DNA of 64,000 nt. Origin: CAZNPH01 sp964574985. GTDB taxonomy: Bacteria > Bacteroidota > Bacteroidia > Bacteroidales > SM23-62. The notes below the pieces were generated by a model, which was not told where the DNA came from, ran no database searches, and saw nothing but the letters and a program-made list of their open reading frames with translations. A program made the position numbers and the translations under genes. Of this stretch, positions 17,518-26,569 are shown in pieces (position 1 is the first letter of the stretch; the number at the start of each line of letters is the position of its first letter). The stretch lies in contig CAZNPH010000008.1 of assembly GCA_964574985.1 (NCBI GenBank), positions 1 to 64,000 on the forward strand, written 5' to 3'.

Positions 17518-20500
17518 ATGATTGTTATGAAAAACAGGAAATTGCATCATGTAAATATTACCGGGTTCTGTTTATGGTTAATAATTGTTACAAAAGCAGC
17601 AACCGGCGCGAAAGAAATTTCTTTGTTAAAACCGGTTCATCTGACGGTAAATAACCTGGAATCACCAATGATTGCAGCCGGGGATACGCCAAAATTCGGT
17701 TGGTCGTATGCTTTGCCGGGAAAAAAATTTTACGGTTTAAGACAGACTGCCTGCCAGATACTGGTTGCCGGCTCTATGGAAAAGCTGGAACAGGATGAAG
17801 GTAATTATTGGAACTCAGGGAAAATGGAAGGTGAGCGGCAACTCAATATTGATTACGAAGGAATTTCTTTGCCACCACACCGCAAGTTTTACTGGAAAGC
17901 AAGGGTTTGGGATGAACAGGACAAAGCATCTGACTGGAGCCGGATTGCTTGGTTTACCACTGGATTTGAAAACGGATATGGCTGGGAACATGCCCAATGG
18001 ATTACCGACGAGCAAAATCTTTCCACACCCGGGAAAATGCGTTGCGGGTGTCAGTCACCCTCCTTCGAAGATCCTTCGGTACGCGTTGAATTGACCATTG
18101 ATCTGGGAAATACGGAACGGATTAATGGTATAAAACTGTGGCCGGCAGCGCCACCGGTGAATAATGCACAACCGGGCTATGGTTTCCCGGTGCGTTTTTT
18201 TATTGAAAGTTCCGAATCTCCTGACTTTGCGGAAAGTATAATTCTTGAGGATTATGGTGAGAAAGACCTGTTAAATCCCGTTGACCAGCCGGTAAGTTTT
18301 TCATTTATTCCAGCCAGTGTTCGCTATGTCAGACTGGTTGTAACAAAATTATCCCGGATTCCCAAAGGAAACGAATTGAAATGGGACAGGAAAAACAAAG
18401 AGTTTTATTTTGATGTAAATGAACCGGCGGAAACTGTGCTCAATCCTGGTTTCTCTGTTTACGATGCCTTTGTTCCCTACCGGGGTTATGATGTTTCTCA
18501 TATGCTTCGTTCGGGCAGCAATGTGATTACTGTTTTGGTTGGAGATGGCTGGTACAGGAAACCTGCCTGGAACGACCGGTTGCTGCTGAAGCGCAGGGTC
18601 AGGGGATTTCCCAGCCAACCTGCACGGTGGCTGATAGCACAACTGGAAATTACGGGAGAAAATGATAACAAAATGGTTGTCGGTACCGGAAAGGACTGGC
18701 AGACCTCACAGAAACATCCCTGGCGTGAAGCCGATCTGAATTTCGGTGCCACCTTTGACGATACATTCCGTAACCCGCCGGCAGAATGGTTTCATCCGGC
18801 AAATACCGGTCAGCAACTAACATTCCCTGAATTGATACCCGATGAGCGCCCACCGGTAGTTATCCGGGACCGGATTGCCCCGGTTAACATATGGGATGCA
18901 GGGAGCAACCGTATAATGGTTGATTTTGGCCGCCGCATAACAGGAGCGGTATGTTTGACCGGAAAGGTACCTTCTGAAACAAAACTGAAATTAAGGTACG
19001 CCGAAGCACTCACTCCGGAAGGTGAGCCTTACCTCAGAAATCAGGCAGGCAGGGCAGAAAATGGCGATGAATATGTTCTTCTTCACGGAGTGAACTATAA
19101 CCTGCGGCCTCTGTTTACTTACCACGGATTCCGTTATATGGAAGTTACCTGGGAGGGTGATCCGTCACTGTTTGACCTTCCTTTTTCGCTTGAGTTGGAA
19201 GCGTTGGCATACAGCAACAAATTGAGAAAAACTGCCGAACTTCATACTTCGGATAAACGGGTCAACCAGCTTACCGGCATGATTGATGAAACATTCCGCA
19301 ATAATCTCATCAGTCTGATTACCGATGTTGCCGGACGAGACGAAAGGGCTTTCTGGCTGGGAGATTGCTTTACAACACCGATACAAAGTTTATGTTACCT
19401 GTACGATTTTGCCGCGTTGGGTCGCGCATTTTTTAAAATGATGGTGAAATCGATGCATGAAGACGGAGTCGGAACGGTGCCCGCCCCGGGAGTCATAAAT
19501 GCTTTCGTTCGCGAAGGAGATCATGCCACACCAGCGTGGTCGGATGCTTCGGTTATCGTACCCAATACTCTTTTCATGCATTACAACGATGAATTTTCCA
19601 AGACAGTGGGATGGAAATATGCCGATGTATACACGAGCAAAGTGCTTGAAGCAAATGAATCTCCGATTCCTTCCAAAATTTATTCAACCACCTGGATTGG
19701 TGACTGGCTAAGCAACCGGATGACCATTCCGCCGGGGGCAACTTCATGGCAACCCGGAGGAGATGGCGCTTTGCAGGGTATTTATGATCCATACTGGTGG
19801 AACAGGGTTCTCGAAGAATCAGCCAGGCTTGCAAAAGCAAATGATGCCGTTGAAGAAGCAAAACATTTGAACGATGAAGCATTGAAACTCAGAGATGCTG
19901 CTATTTCCGAATTTCCGGATGATAATGGGGAAGTTCCCGGAAATGAACAATCGAGTTATGCACTGCTGCTCAGTTTGACTCAACCCGGCACAGAAGAAGA
20001 ACACTTTATTCTCCGGCAACTGTTGAAAGCCATTAAAGATTATGATTATCATTTGGCCACAGGAACAACAACTCACCTGGCGCTACTGAATTCACTCAGC
20101 CAGAGAGGTTATCAGGATCTTGCATTAAAAATGATAATGCAACCCGCCCCCCGTCATTTGGTTACATGGTTGATTTCGGTTCCTCCACGGTTTGGGAAAG
20201 GCTTGATTCACGCCATCCGCGGCTCGGGATTAATCCGGAAAACATGAATGGATTGAACCACATCGGGCAGAATTCAATTTATGAATGGCTTTTTGAACAG
20301 ATTGGGGGAATTCAAATTGCCCCGGGAAATCCAGGTTGGCAAAAGTTCAGAATTGCTCCCCTGCTTTTTGAGGCGATAAACCATGCGGAAGCCACCCTGG
20401 ATTCACCGTGCGGTAAAATTATATGCCGCACGGAAAAAAAGAAAGACGGAAGTACTCAACTTAATGTAACCGTTCCGCCAAACAAAACAGCCGAGGTGGT

Positions 20501-20687
20501 GTTAACAGGATGGTCGGTGGAAAGCATAACTGAAAACGGCCAACCGGTAACTGCTCTGCATGAAACTGAAACTTTCGGCAATTCGGCCGGAAAGGCAATC
20601 AGGATAACGATTCCGGCAGGGGTTTATGTTTTTCACGGAAAAATTAATAAAAAAGATAATCTGTCAAAGGAACTGGAATCATATTAA
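17518..20687 (+). pseudogene. Alpha-L-rhamnosidase, GH78, interrupted by a frameshift
   Basis: An exported GH78 rhamnosidase of about 1056 residues if one base is restored. The signal peptide starts at Met1 (17518) or Met4 (17527). Before the catalytic domain there is a discoidin-like insert (about residues 185-300), then the N-terminal GH78 domain (RGYDVSHML, VGDGWYRKP). The (alpha/alpha)6 barrel carries GRDERAFWLGD (606-616), with the general acid Glu609 and Asp616. The frame is lost at a run of six C (20147-20152). Reading resumes in the next frame as SFGYMVDFGSSTVWE, whose last Glu (20196-20198) is the general base. Without correction the first product stops at 20247 and lacks the base. 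It follows the IS remnant and may have arrived with it. It releases L-rhamnose from plant or algal glycans. Confidence 0.88.
20147..20152 (+). other. Frameshift site: C homopolymer in the rhamnosidase gene
   Basis: Six C residues where seven would give an unbroken reading through MQPAPPSFGYMVDFG. Adding one base makes 17518-20687 an exact multiple of three, so the homopolymer is the likely site. It could be a sequencing error, a true mutation or slippage. Confidence 0.8.
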
Positions 20688-20723
20688 TCAACAATTCAGG
20701 TTATTAATTTACATTACTTTACA

Positions 20724-22061
20724 TTAAGGCCTTACCGGTGTCCCGTCTTTCTTTCTCAGCTGGGTCCAGTTGTTCAACTGCACATCCGGCAAAGGATATC
20801 TGGCCGCTTCTTTTTCATTCACATCCACCCCGAGTCCGGGTACCTCATTGACATACATATACCCCTTTTTCATAACCGGGGCACCGGGGAAGATCTCCCG
20901 CAAACGGTCGGAAAATTCAACCCGTTCCTGAATTCCGAAATTCCATACGGCCAGGTCAATGTGTGCATTGGCTGCATGGCCCACAGGGGAAACGTCACCC
21001 GGGCCGTGCCAGGCGGTCCTGATGTTGAACCATTCCCCGAGCCGGGCGACTTTCATGGCAGGGGTGATCCCGCCGATCTGTGAGATATGGATCCGTATAA
21101 AATCGAACATACGGTTACTCATCGGTTCCACCCACTCATGAGGATTGTTGAAGAGCTCACCCATGGCAATGGGTACATGGGTATGTTCCCGCAAAAGCTT
21201 GAAATAGCCGTTGTTTTCAGGGGAAAACGGGTCCTCAATGAAAAAAGGCCTGTATGGTTCCAGATCCCTGATCATGTCAATGGCTTCCGTGGGCTGTATG
21301 CGTTCATGAATGTCATGCAGCAGTTCGATGTCCTCACCGCATTGTTCCCGGATGTGTTCAAACATTCTGACCGTATTGGTAATATAGGTGTGCGGATTGA
21401 TCAGATTGTCGTTCTCATAACCGAATCCTGCTTTTCTGAAATCCGGTTCCCCGGCCAGTGCAGAGGAACCGTATCCACCGAGCTGTATCCTGACATGCCG
21501 GTATCCTTCCTCCATATAGCCTTTGACCCGGTCGGTCACTTCCTCCAGGGAATCAGCTCCCGCATGGGCATATGTATCCACGGCAAAACGGCATTTCCCG
21601 CCAAGCAGCTGATACACGGGCATATTGGCCCGTTTTCCCTTGATGTCCCACAAAGCCTGATCGAGTCCGCTCAGTGCATTGTTCAGTACCGGCCCGTTCC
21701 GCCAGTATGAATTCTGATAGGTGATCTGCCAGTTGTCCTCGATGTTGTCCGCGATTTTTCCCTTGCAAAAAGGCCCAAGGTACTTGTTCACTGCCGGAAC
21801 CACCGCATGTGCCCTTTGCCTGAAGGTCGCACATCCGAGTCCGTATAACCCCGGTTCACTGGTTTCCACCTTGACCACAACCAGTTCAATGCCATGGGGG
21901 CAGGTGGCAATGGCTTTCACGTTGTTGATTTTCAGGGGAGGCATCCCCCGGGTGGCTTCCTGGTAACGTTGTGCATGAGCCTGCCCGGGAAAACCGATGG
22001 TGCCCAGACTTCCGCCGGCGGCGCCCAGGCCCAGAAATTTCAATGCTTGTCTTCGTTTCAT
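20724..22061 (-). CDS. Tat-exported enolase-superfamily dehydratase (mannonate dehydratase/RspA-like)
   Basis: A 445-residue mandelate racemase/muconate lactonizing enzyme homologue with a Tat-type leader (MKRRQALKFL, hydrophobic to about residue 30). Metal ligands are Asp250 (LLHDIHER), Glu276 (FIEDPFSPEN) and Glu302 (MGELFNN). His252 and His352 (AWHGPGDVSP) are the likely acid/base pair. The closing segments NFGIQE and the conserved Gly-Leu-Gly near the C-terminus resemble mannonate dehydratase (ManD) and starvation-sensing RspA proteins, which dehydrate acid sugars. Export is unusual for that group. It converges on the rhamnosidase with a 36-base gap. Exact substrate unknown. Confidence 0.88.
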   Translation of the reverse strand: MKRRQALKFLGLGAAGGSLGTIGFPGQAHAQRYQEATRGMPPLKINNVKAIATCPHGIELVVVKVETSEPGLYGLGCATFRQRAHAVVPAVNKYLGPFCKGKIADNIEDNWQITYQNSYWRNGPVLNNALSGLDQALWDIKGKRANMPVYQLLGGKCRFAVDTYAHAGADSLEEVTDRVKGYMEEGYRHVRIQLGGYGSSALAGEPDFRKAGFGYENDNLINPHTYITNTVRMFEHIREQCGEDIELLHDIHERIQPTEAIDMIRDLEPYRPFFIEDPFSPENNGYFKLLREHTHVPIAMGELFNNPHEWVEPMSNRMFDFIRIHISQIGGITPAMKVARLGEWFNIRTAWHGPGDVSPVGHAANAHIDLAVWNFGIQERVEFSDRLREIFPGAPVMKKGYMYVNEVPGLGVDVNEKEAARYPLPDVQLNNWTQLRKKDGTPVRP

Positions 22062-22184
22062 GGGTTTTGATTTTGGCTTTGGTTTTTGTTTGACATTATG
22101 TTTTCATATATCAAATCCCAATTTAGTTTAAAAACCACAATCAAAAAAGCCAAGTCAAAAATTCAGGCGGCATTGGGAAATTCA

Positions 22185-24575
22185 CTACTCAATGAAATTG
22201 CCTATTTTCAGCCCGATATATAGCGTACGGGGCGTCAGCGGGCCGTATATATAGCCGGGATCCCTGTCGATCCCCCGGTCAAAGTCATCCTGATAGGCAT
22301 TGAAAATGTTTTTCATCCCCGCGAAAAGCTGCAATGTCGCTCCGTTCAGTTTGACATTGCGGTTGATCTTCAGGCCCAGATCAAAAAAATCATCAGATCT
22401 ACGCAATTCCCCTTCACTGGGATCGGGGATTTGAAGGCCGAAATAGGGAATAAGCATTGGCCCCGTGTAACTGCCAGATGCCGAAATAATCCAGTTTCCG
22501 GAGAGTTCCCAGTCCATGGCGAAATAACCATAACGGCCGGGTGTCCGGAAAAAGCTCTTTTCGCCGAATTCCCGGGGTTCTTCATATGTACTTTTCTGGA
22601 CGGTAAAGCCGCCTCTGAATGAGACCGCATTGACCGGCACCAGGTTCATTTCCATATTGAATCCCCGGACCCGTGCTCCCTCTTCTGCATTGACACGGGT
22701 ATAGACCACTCTTCCTTTTTCATCAGGATCACTGAATTCATTGGCAAATGGTTGATTCAATTGCGTAAAGAACCCCTCCACCAGCAATCCGAGATATCGC
22801 GTGTTGATTTGTTTGTTGAAATCAAGTGATACCATATAACTATGGCTCCTTTCCGCTTCCAGGCCGGGATCATTTTCATGAAATACCTGCCTTGAACCGG
22901 ATGTTTCAATATGGAGGTCCTCATCAAAGATCTGGGGTGCACGGTATCCCTGCGAATAGCTCACGCGGGCCTGCAGATAATTTTCCATATCGTATTTCAA
23001 CGTAAATCTGGGCGTCAATACACTTCCTGATTTGTCCGAACCTTCCTGCCGACGGTCCGTGATCCGGTAATTCTCGAATCTTGCACCTGCAGAAACAGAG
23101 AATTTATTCCAATCTGCTTCATACTGCGCAAAAACACCCAGTCTGTTTGTTTTCTGATCGGCAATGATTACATTATCCGTATGGGGTATGATGATGCTGG
23201 TATCCGTAAAATCAACGCCTGCATTCTCCAGGTCAGGATACCCGAGTTTCCGGTCTGTCAACAGGGACCCCGAATTTTCTATGCCTGCAATGAGTTCCGA
23301 TATCCTGAATTTTGCGCTGTATTGTGCACCGGTGGTAAAGGAAAAATCCCGCGTGTTCCCGTAATCACTCAGGGATTGCCCGGCCCCGTAGTATGAATCC
23401 CTGTTTACTCTTTGCCCGGAAGCATAGACCGACAACATATCCACTTCCCTGAAAAACTGTTCATACGTCAGTGCCACGCTGTTAATACAGTGGTCAAGGG
23501 CCTCCGCGATTCCGGCTTCATGCACCACAACATCATGCCGGTCACCGCCGCGCCTCTCTTCCCGGATATGAAAGAAGTCCGCCGTCAACTTGCTTCTGGT
23601 TTGAAAACGGTGATAAATACGGGCACCGACCGTGGTATTGTTTATTGAAGCAATTTCAGAAAAACCGTCATCATTTGCATCAAAAGGATTCCTGTTGCGG
23701 TGAAAACCATACAAAGCCATTCCGGTTTTATTGCAGGCCGAAATGGTGGAAGTATTGAAGTGAATGTTGCAATCTTCGGCCGGATCTCCCGAATCATCCA
23801 TGCCCGCACCGGTTATCCGGGCATCTGCCCCGAATTCATATGAATTGTTGATCGGGTCTTTCAGGATCAGATTTATGGTGCCCGCGATGGCGTTGCTCCC
23901 GTATAATGCCGAGCCTCCGCCACGGATCACTTCCACCCGTTCGATCATATTGGAAGGGATCAGTTCCAGTCCGTATACACCTGCAAGACCGCTGAATACC
24001 GGCCGGCTGTTGATCAGGATCTGGGAATAGGGACCTTCCATGCCGTTTATCCGTACCTGGGTAAAACCGCAATTCTGACAATTGTTTTCCAATCTTAAAC
24101 CCGGACAAAAATTAATGCCTTCCCCCAGGCTCGCCGATTGTGTCCTGGAAAAAAGCCTGGGCGAAATTGTGCTTACAATGGTGGAGGATTCCTGCCGGTC
24201 CCTGGCATTCCTGTCTGCGGTTATCATCACTTCTTTTATTCCCAGCACATCTTTCTCCAGTTCGAAATTCACTTCCCTGGTTTCTCCGGCATGTATTTTT
24301 ATTACAGCTTCTTCCGGCTTGTAGCCCAATGCACGGGCGATGATCACCATGCTGTCTTCCGGCAAATGAAACAACTGGTAATGTCCCGTTTCATTGGTCG
24401 TTGTTCCAATGGTCGTCCCTTTGATGTATACCGAAGCAAAAGGAATATGTTCACCGAAACAGATGACGTGCCCGATGACATTTGCATCTGTTTTTTCTTT
24501 CTGCGCAAAACCCGCGAAAGTCAAAAACATACATAACCCTGTCAGATAAATATTTGATTTCCTCATGATATTCAA
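22185..24575 (-). CDS. TonB-dependent receptor with CxxC-bearing plug
   Basis: A 796-residue outer-membrane receptor. After a signal peptide (to about residue 25) comes a carboxypeptidase-regulatory-like domain (about 30-108), then the plug (about 125-235: IERVEVIRGGGSALYGSNA) and a 22-strand barrel ending in a C-terminal aromatic/charged tail. The plug contains Cys157, Cys166 and Cys169 in NNCQNCGFTQVRING, uncommon for TonB plugs and suggestive of metal or disulfide chemistry. No SusD-like gene is adjacent, so a polysaccharide role is not favoured. The upstream co-directional gene encodes a His-rich membrane protein, pointing to a metal or metal-chelate substrate. The start could also be Met4 (24566). 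Confidence 0.93.
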   Translation of the reverse strand: MNIMRKSNIYLTGLCMFLTFAGFAQKEKTDANVIGHVICFGEHIPFASVYIKGTTIGTTTNETGHYQLFHLPEDSMVIIARALGYKPEEAVIKIHAGETREVNFELEKDVLGIKEVMITADRNARDRQESSTIVSTISPRLFSRTQSASLGEGINFCPGLRLENNCQNCGFTQVRINGMEGPYSQILINSRPVFSGLAGVYGLELIPSNMIERVEVIRGGGSALYGSNAIAGTINLILKDPINNSYEFGADARITGAGMDDSGDPAEDCNIHFNTSTISACNKTGMALYGFHRNRNPFDANDDGFSEIASINNTTVGARIYHRFQTRSKLTADFFHIREERRGGDRHDVVVHEAGIAEALDHCINSVALTYEQFFREVDMLSVYASGQRVNRDSYYGAGQSLSDYGNTRDFSFTTGAQYSAKFRISELIAGIENSGSLLTDRKLGYPDLENAGVDFTDTSIIIPHTDNVIIADQKTNRLGVFAQYEADWNKFSVSAGARFENYRITDRRQEGSDKSGSVLTPRFTLKYDMENYLQARVSYSQGYRAPQIFDEDLHIETSGSRQVFHENDPGLEAERSHSYMVSLDFNKQINTRYLGLLVEGFFTQLNQPFANEFSDPDEKGRVVYTRVNAEEGARVRGFNMEMNLVPVNAVSFRGGFTVQKSTYEEPREFGEKSFFRTPGRYGYFAMDWELSGNWIISASGSYTGPMLIPYFGLQIPDPSEGELRRSDDFFDLGLKINRNVKLNGATLQLFAGMKNIFNAYQDDFDRGIDRDPGYIYGPLTPRTLYIGLKIGNFIE

Positions 24576-24700
24576 AACAATGTTTATTCAACGGATAAAT
24601 GAATTTCACCTGAGCATTGCAGGCGCATGGAGAATGCACATATCATTGTCGGACCTGCGCGTTCTGCAAATAACAATCTTAAATATACCGGGAAATATAT

Positions 24701-25060
24701 TCAAAAGAGGGGAGGGGCCCTGCCATTATATGGAATGACACATGCAGGATTATAATAAGAAAGCGTAAAAAGCGGGTGTTTTGCCTTGTCAGGAAAGGTA
24801 AGGAGGACAAATACCAGTATGATAAAAAGATAGAGAACTTCCAGATTTTTAAGGAAAACCCATTCAGCTTTGGTATGATGGTGAGATTTGACGAGCCCCG
24901 GATCATCAACCTTGTTGTATGGGTGTGCGTGTGTTACATAGACCCCGTTATCCAATTTGTGGGTATGCATGAACATGGCCTGATTCACCAACAACATGCC
25001 CATGATCCCTATCATCAGAAAAGCAGACGCTTTGGGTACTATCTTTCCTAAATGCTTCAT
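24701..25060 (-). CDS. Small His-rich membrane protein, unknown function
   Basis: A 119-residue protein with an N-terminal signal or transmembrane segment (about 10-28), a periplasmic-type loop dense in histidine (HTHKLDNG, THAHPYNK, KSHHHTKAE, about residues 31-66) and a second hydrophobic helix (about 72-90). The spaced histidines look suited to Zn, Cu or Ni binding. It is co-directional with and 125 bases upstream of the TonB receptor at 22185-24575, so a shared role in metal handling is plausible. I do not recognise a named family. A -7 element sits 8 bases upstream of the ATG, which would give a very short leader. Confidence 0.75.
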   Translation of the reverse strand: MKHLGKIVPKASAFLMIGIMGMLLVNQAMFMHTHKLDNGVYVTHAHPYNKVDDPGLVKSHHHTKAEWVFLKNLEVLYLFIILVFVLLTFPDKAKHPLFTLSYYNPACVIPYNGRAPPLF

Positions 25061-25068
25061 TCGTCAGG

Positions 25069-25076
25069 CAAAATTA
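25069..25076 (-). promoter_or_regulatory. -7 element of the His-rich protein gene
   Basis: TAATTTTG on the minus strand, with GTTG 20 bases further upstream (25097-25100) as a candidate -33. It lies only 8 bases before the ATG, so the transcript may be nearly leaderless. Confidence 0.45.
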
Positions 25077-25177
25077 GTAAAAATTGAATGGTTATACAAC
25101 ATCTGCAACAATATCGGATATCAACATTTGACACAATAAATCCAAACATTATCTTTAAGCTTTATAAACAATCTTCC

Positions 25178-26518
25178 ATGAGCAAAACAAGCAGGTTATT
25201 GATACGCAGTGCCTATGTTGCGGCACTGGGCGGCTTTCTTTTCGGATTCGACACAGCTGTTATTTCGGGAGCTGAGAAATTCATACAGGATTTATGGGAT
25301 TTAAGCGGATTCTGGCACGGATTCACCGTTGCCACGGCATTGATCGGGACGGTAACCGGTGCTTTAACGGCCGGAAAACCTGCTGACAAGTTTGGGCGGA
25401 GAAGTGCACTTCTGGTAGTGGCTTCCCTGTATCTTATTTCTGCTTTGGGCAGCGCGTTCTCCAACCAGTGGGGCCTGTTCATGATGTATCGTTTTCTGGG
25501 AGGGCTCGGCGTAGGAGCATCTTCTGTAGTCGGCCCCATGTATATTGCAGAGATATCCCCTGCCGAAAAAAGAGGCAAACTGGTGGCCATGTTTCAACTC
25601 AACGTGGTGATTGGGATACTTATAGCTTATGTTTCCAATTACATCATTTCCCTGCTGGCAGAACAGTATGCCTGGCGGTGGATGTTCGGCGTGGAAGCCA
25701 TCCCTGCCATTTTGTTTTTCGTATTACTATTCGACGTTCCTGCAACGCCGCGATGGCTGATCCTTCAACACAGACCGGACAAGGCCAGGGAAATCCTGAA
25801 ACACTTGAATGTATCCAATCTGGAAGAACAGGTCAGGATCATCGAAGAGTCCATATACTCTGAAAAGCATATACATTCTTCAAAACTTTTCACCAGGCAG
25901 CTTAAACATCCCATCATGCTTGCCATTCTGGTGGCGTTCTTCAATCAGTTTTCCGGCATCAACGCACTCATGTACTATGCGCCCCGGATCTTTGAAGTTG
26001 CCGGTGCTGCCAGAATTTCATCATTGCTGATGTCGGTATCCATCGGATTCACCAATATGGTATTTACCATCATAGCCATCAACATCATCGATCAGTTCGG
26101 ACGCAAAAAAATGCTGCTGGTCGGTGCGGCCGGACTGACCGTAACGCTTATGATCGTGACCTGGGGGTTTTTGATTGCTTCACAAGCGGGTGTTATCATT
26201 CTGATCAGTTTAATCGGATATCAGGCTTTTTTCGCCCTTTCCCAGGGGACGGTTATCTGGGTGTATATCTCAGAGATCTTCCCCAGCCGGGTTCGCGCAA
26301 AAGGACAGGCACTGGGCAGTTTTACCCACTGGGGCGGAGCCGCCATTGTTTCATGGATATTCCCGGTTTTTGCCAGGATAGGGAATACCGCTTCAACCGG
26401 TTATGCTTTCCTGTTTTTTACAGTGGTCATGGCAATTCAGTTTGTAGTGGTATATAAGTTTTTCCCGGAAACCAAAGGCAAATCACTTGAACAGATACAG
26501 GATGACTTCGGATTGTAA
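25178..26518 (+). CDS. Sugar porter family MFS transporter
   Basis: A 446-residue, 12-helix major facilitator of the sugar porter (GLUT/XylE) family, probably sugar:H+ symport across the inner membrane. Signatures seen: GFLFGFDTAVISGA (helix 1), DKFGRRSALL, the RFLGGLGVGA region, QFSGINALMYYAPRIF (helix 7), DQFGRKKMLL and FFPETKGKSLE at the end. The ATG at 25178 is chosen over one 90 bases upstream because the added residues are not conserved in type. It precedes an exported propeller protein and a sulfatase, so it may carry the sugar they release. Confidence 0.94.
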   Translation: MSKTSRLLIRSAYVAALGGFLFGFDTAVISGAEKFIQDLWDLSGFWHGFTVATALIGTVTGALTAGKPADKFGRRSALLVVASLYLISALGSAFSNQWGLFMMYRFLGGLGVGASSVVGPMYIAEISPAEKRGKLVAMFQLNVVIGILIAYVSNYIISLLAEQYAWRWMFGVEAIPAILFFVLLFDVPATPRWLILQHRPDKAREILKHLNVSNLEEQVRIIEESIYSEKHIHSSKLFTRQLKHPIMLAILVAFFNQFSGINALMYYAPRIFEVAGAARISSLLMSVSIGFTNMVFTIIAINIIDQFGRKKMLLVGAAGLTVTLMIVTWGFLIASQAGVIILISLIGYQAFFALSQGTVIWVYISEIFPSRVRAKGQALGSFTHWGGAAIVSWIFPVFARIGNTASTGYAFLFFTVVMAIQFVVVYKFFPETKGKSLEQIQDDFGL

Positions 26519-26569
26519 ACCAGACATATCAGTTTCCCCTATGCATATGTAATCAATAATACTGCTGTC

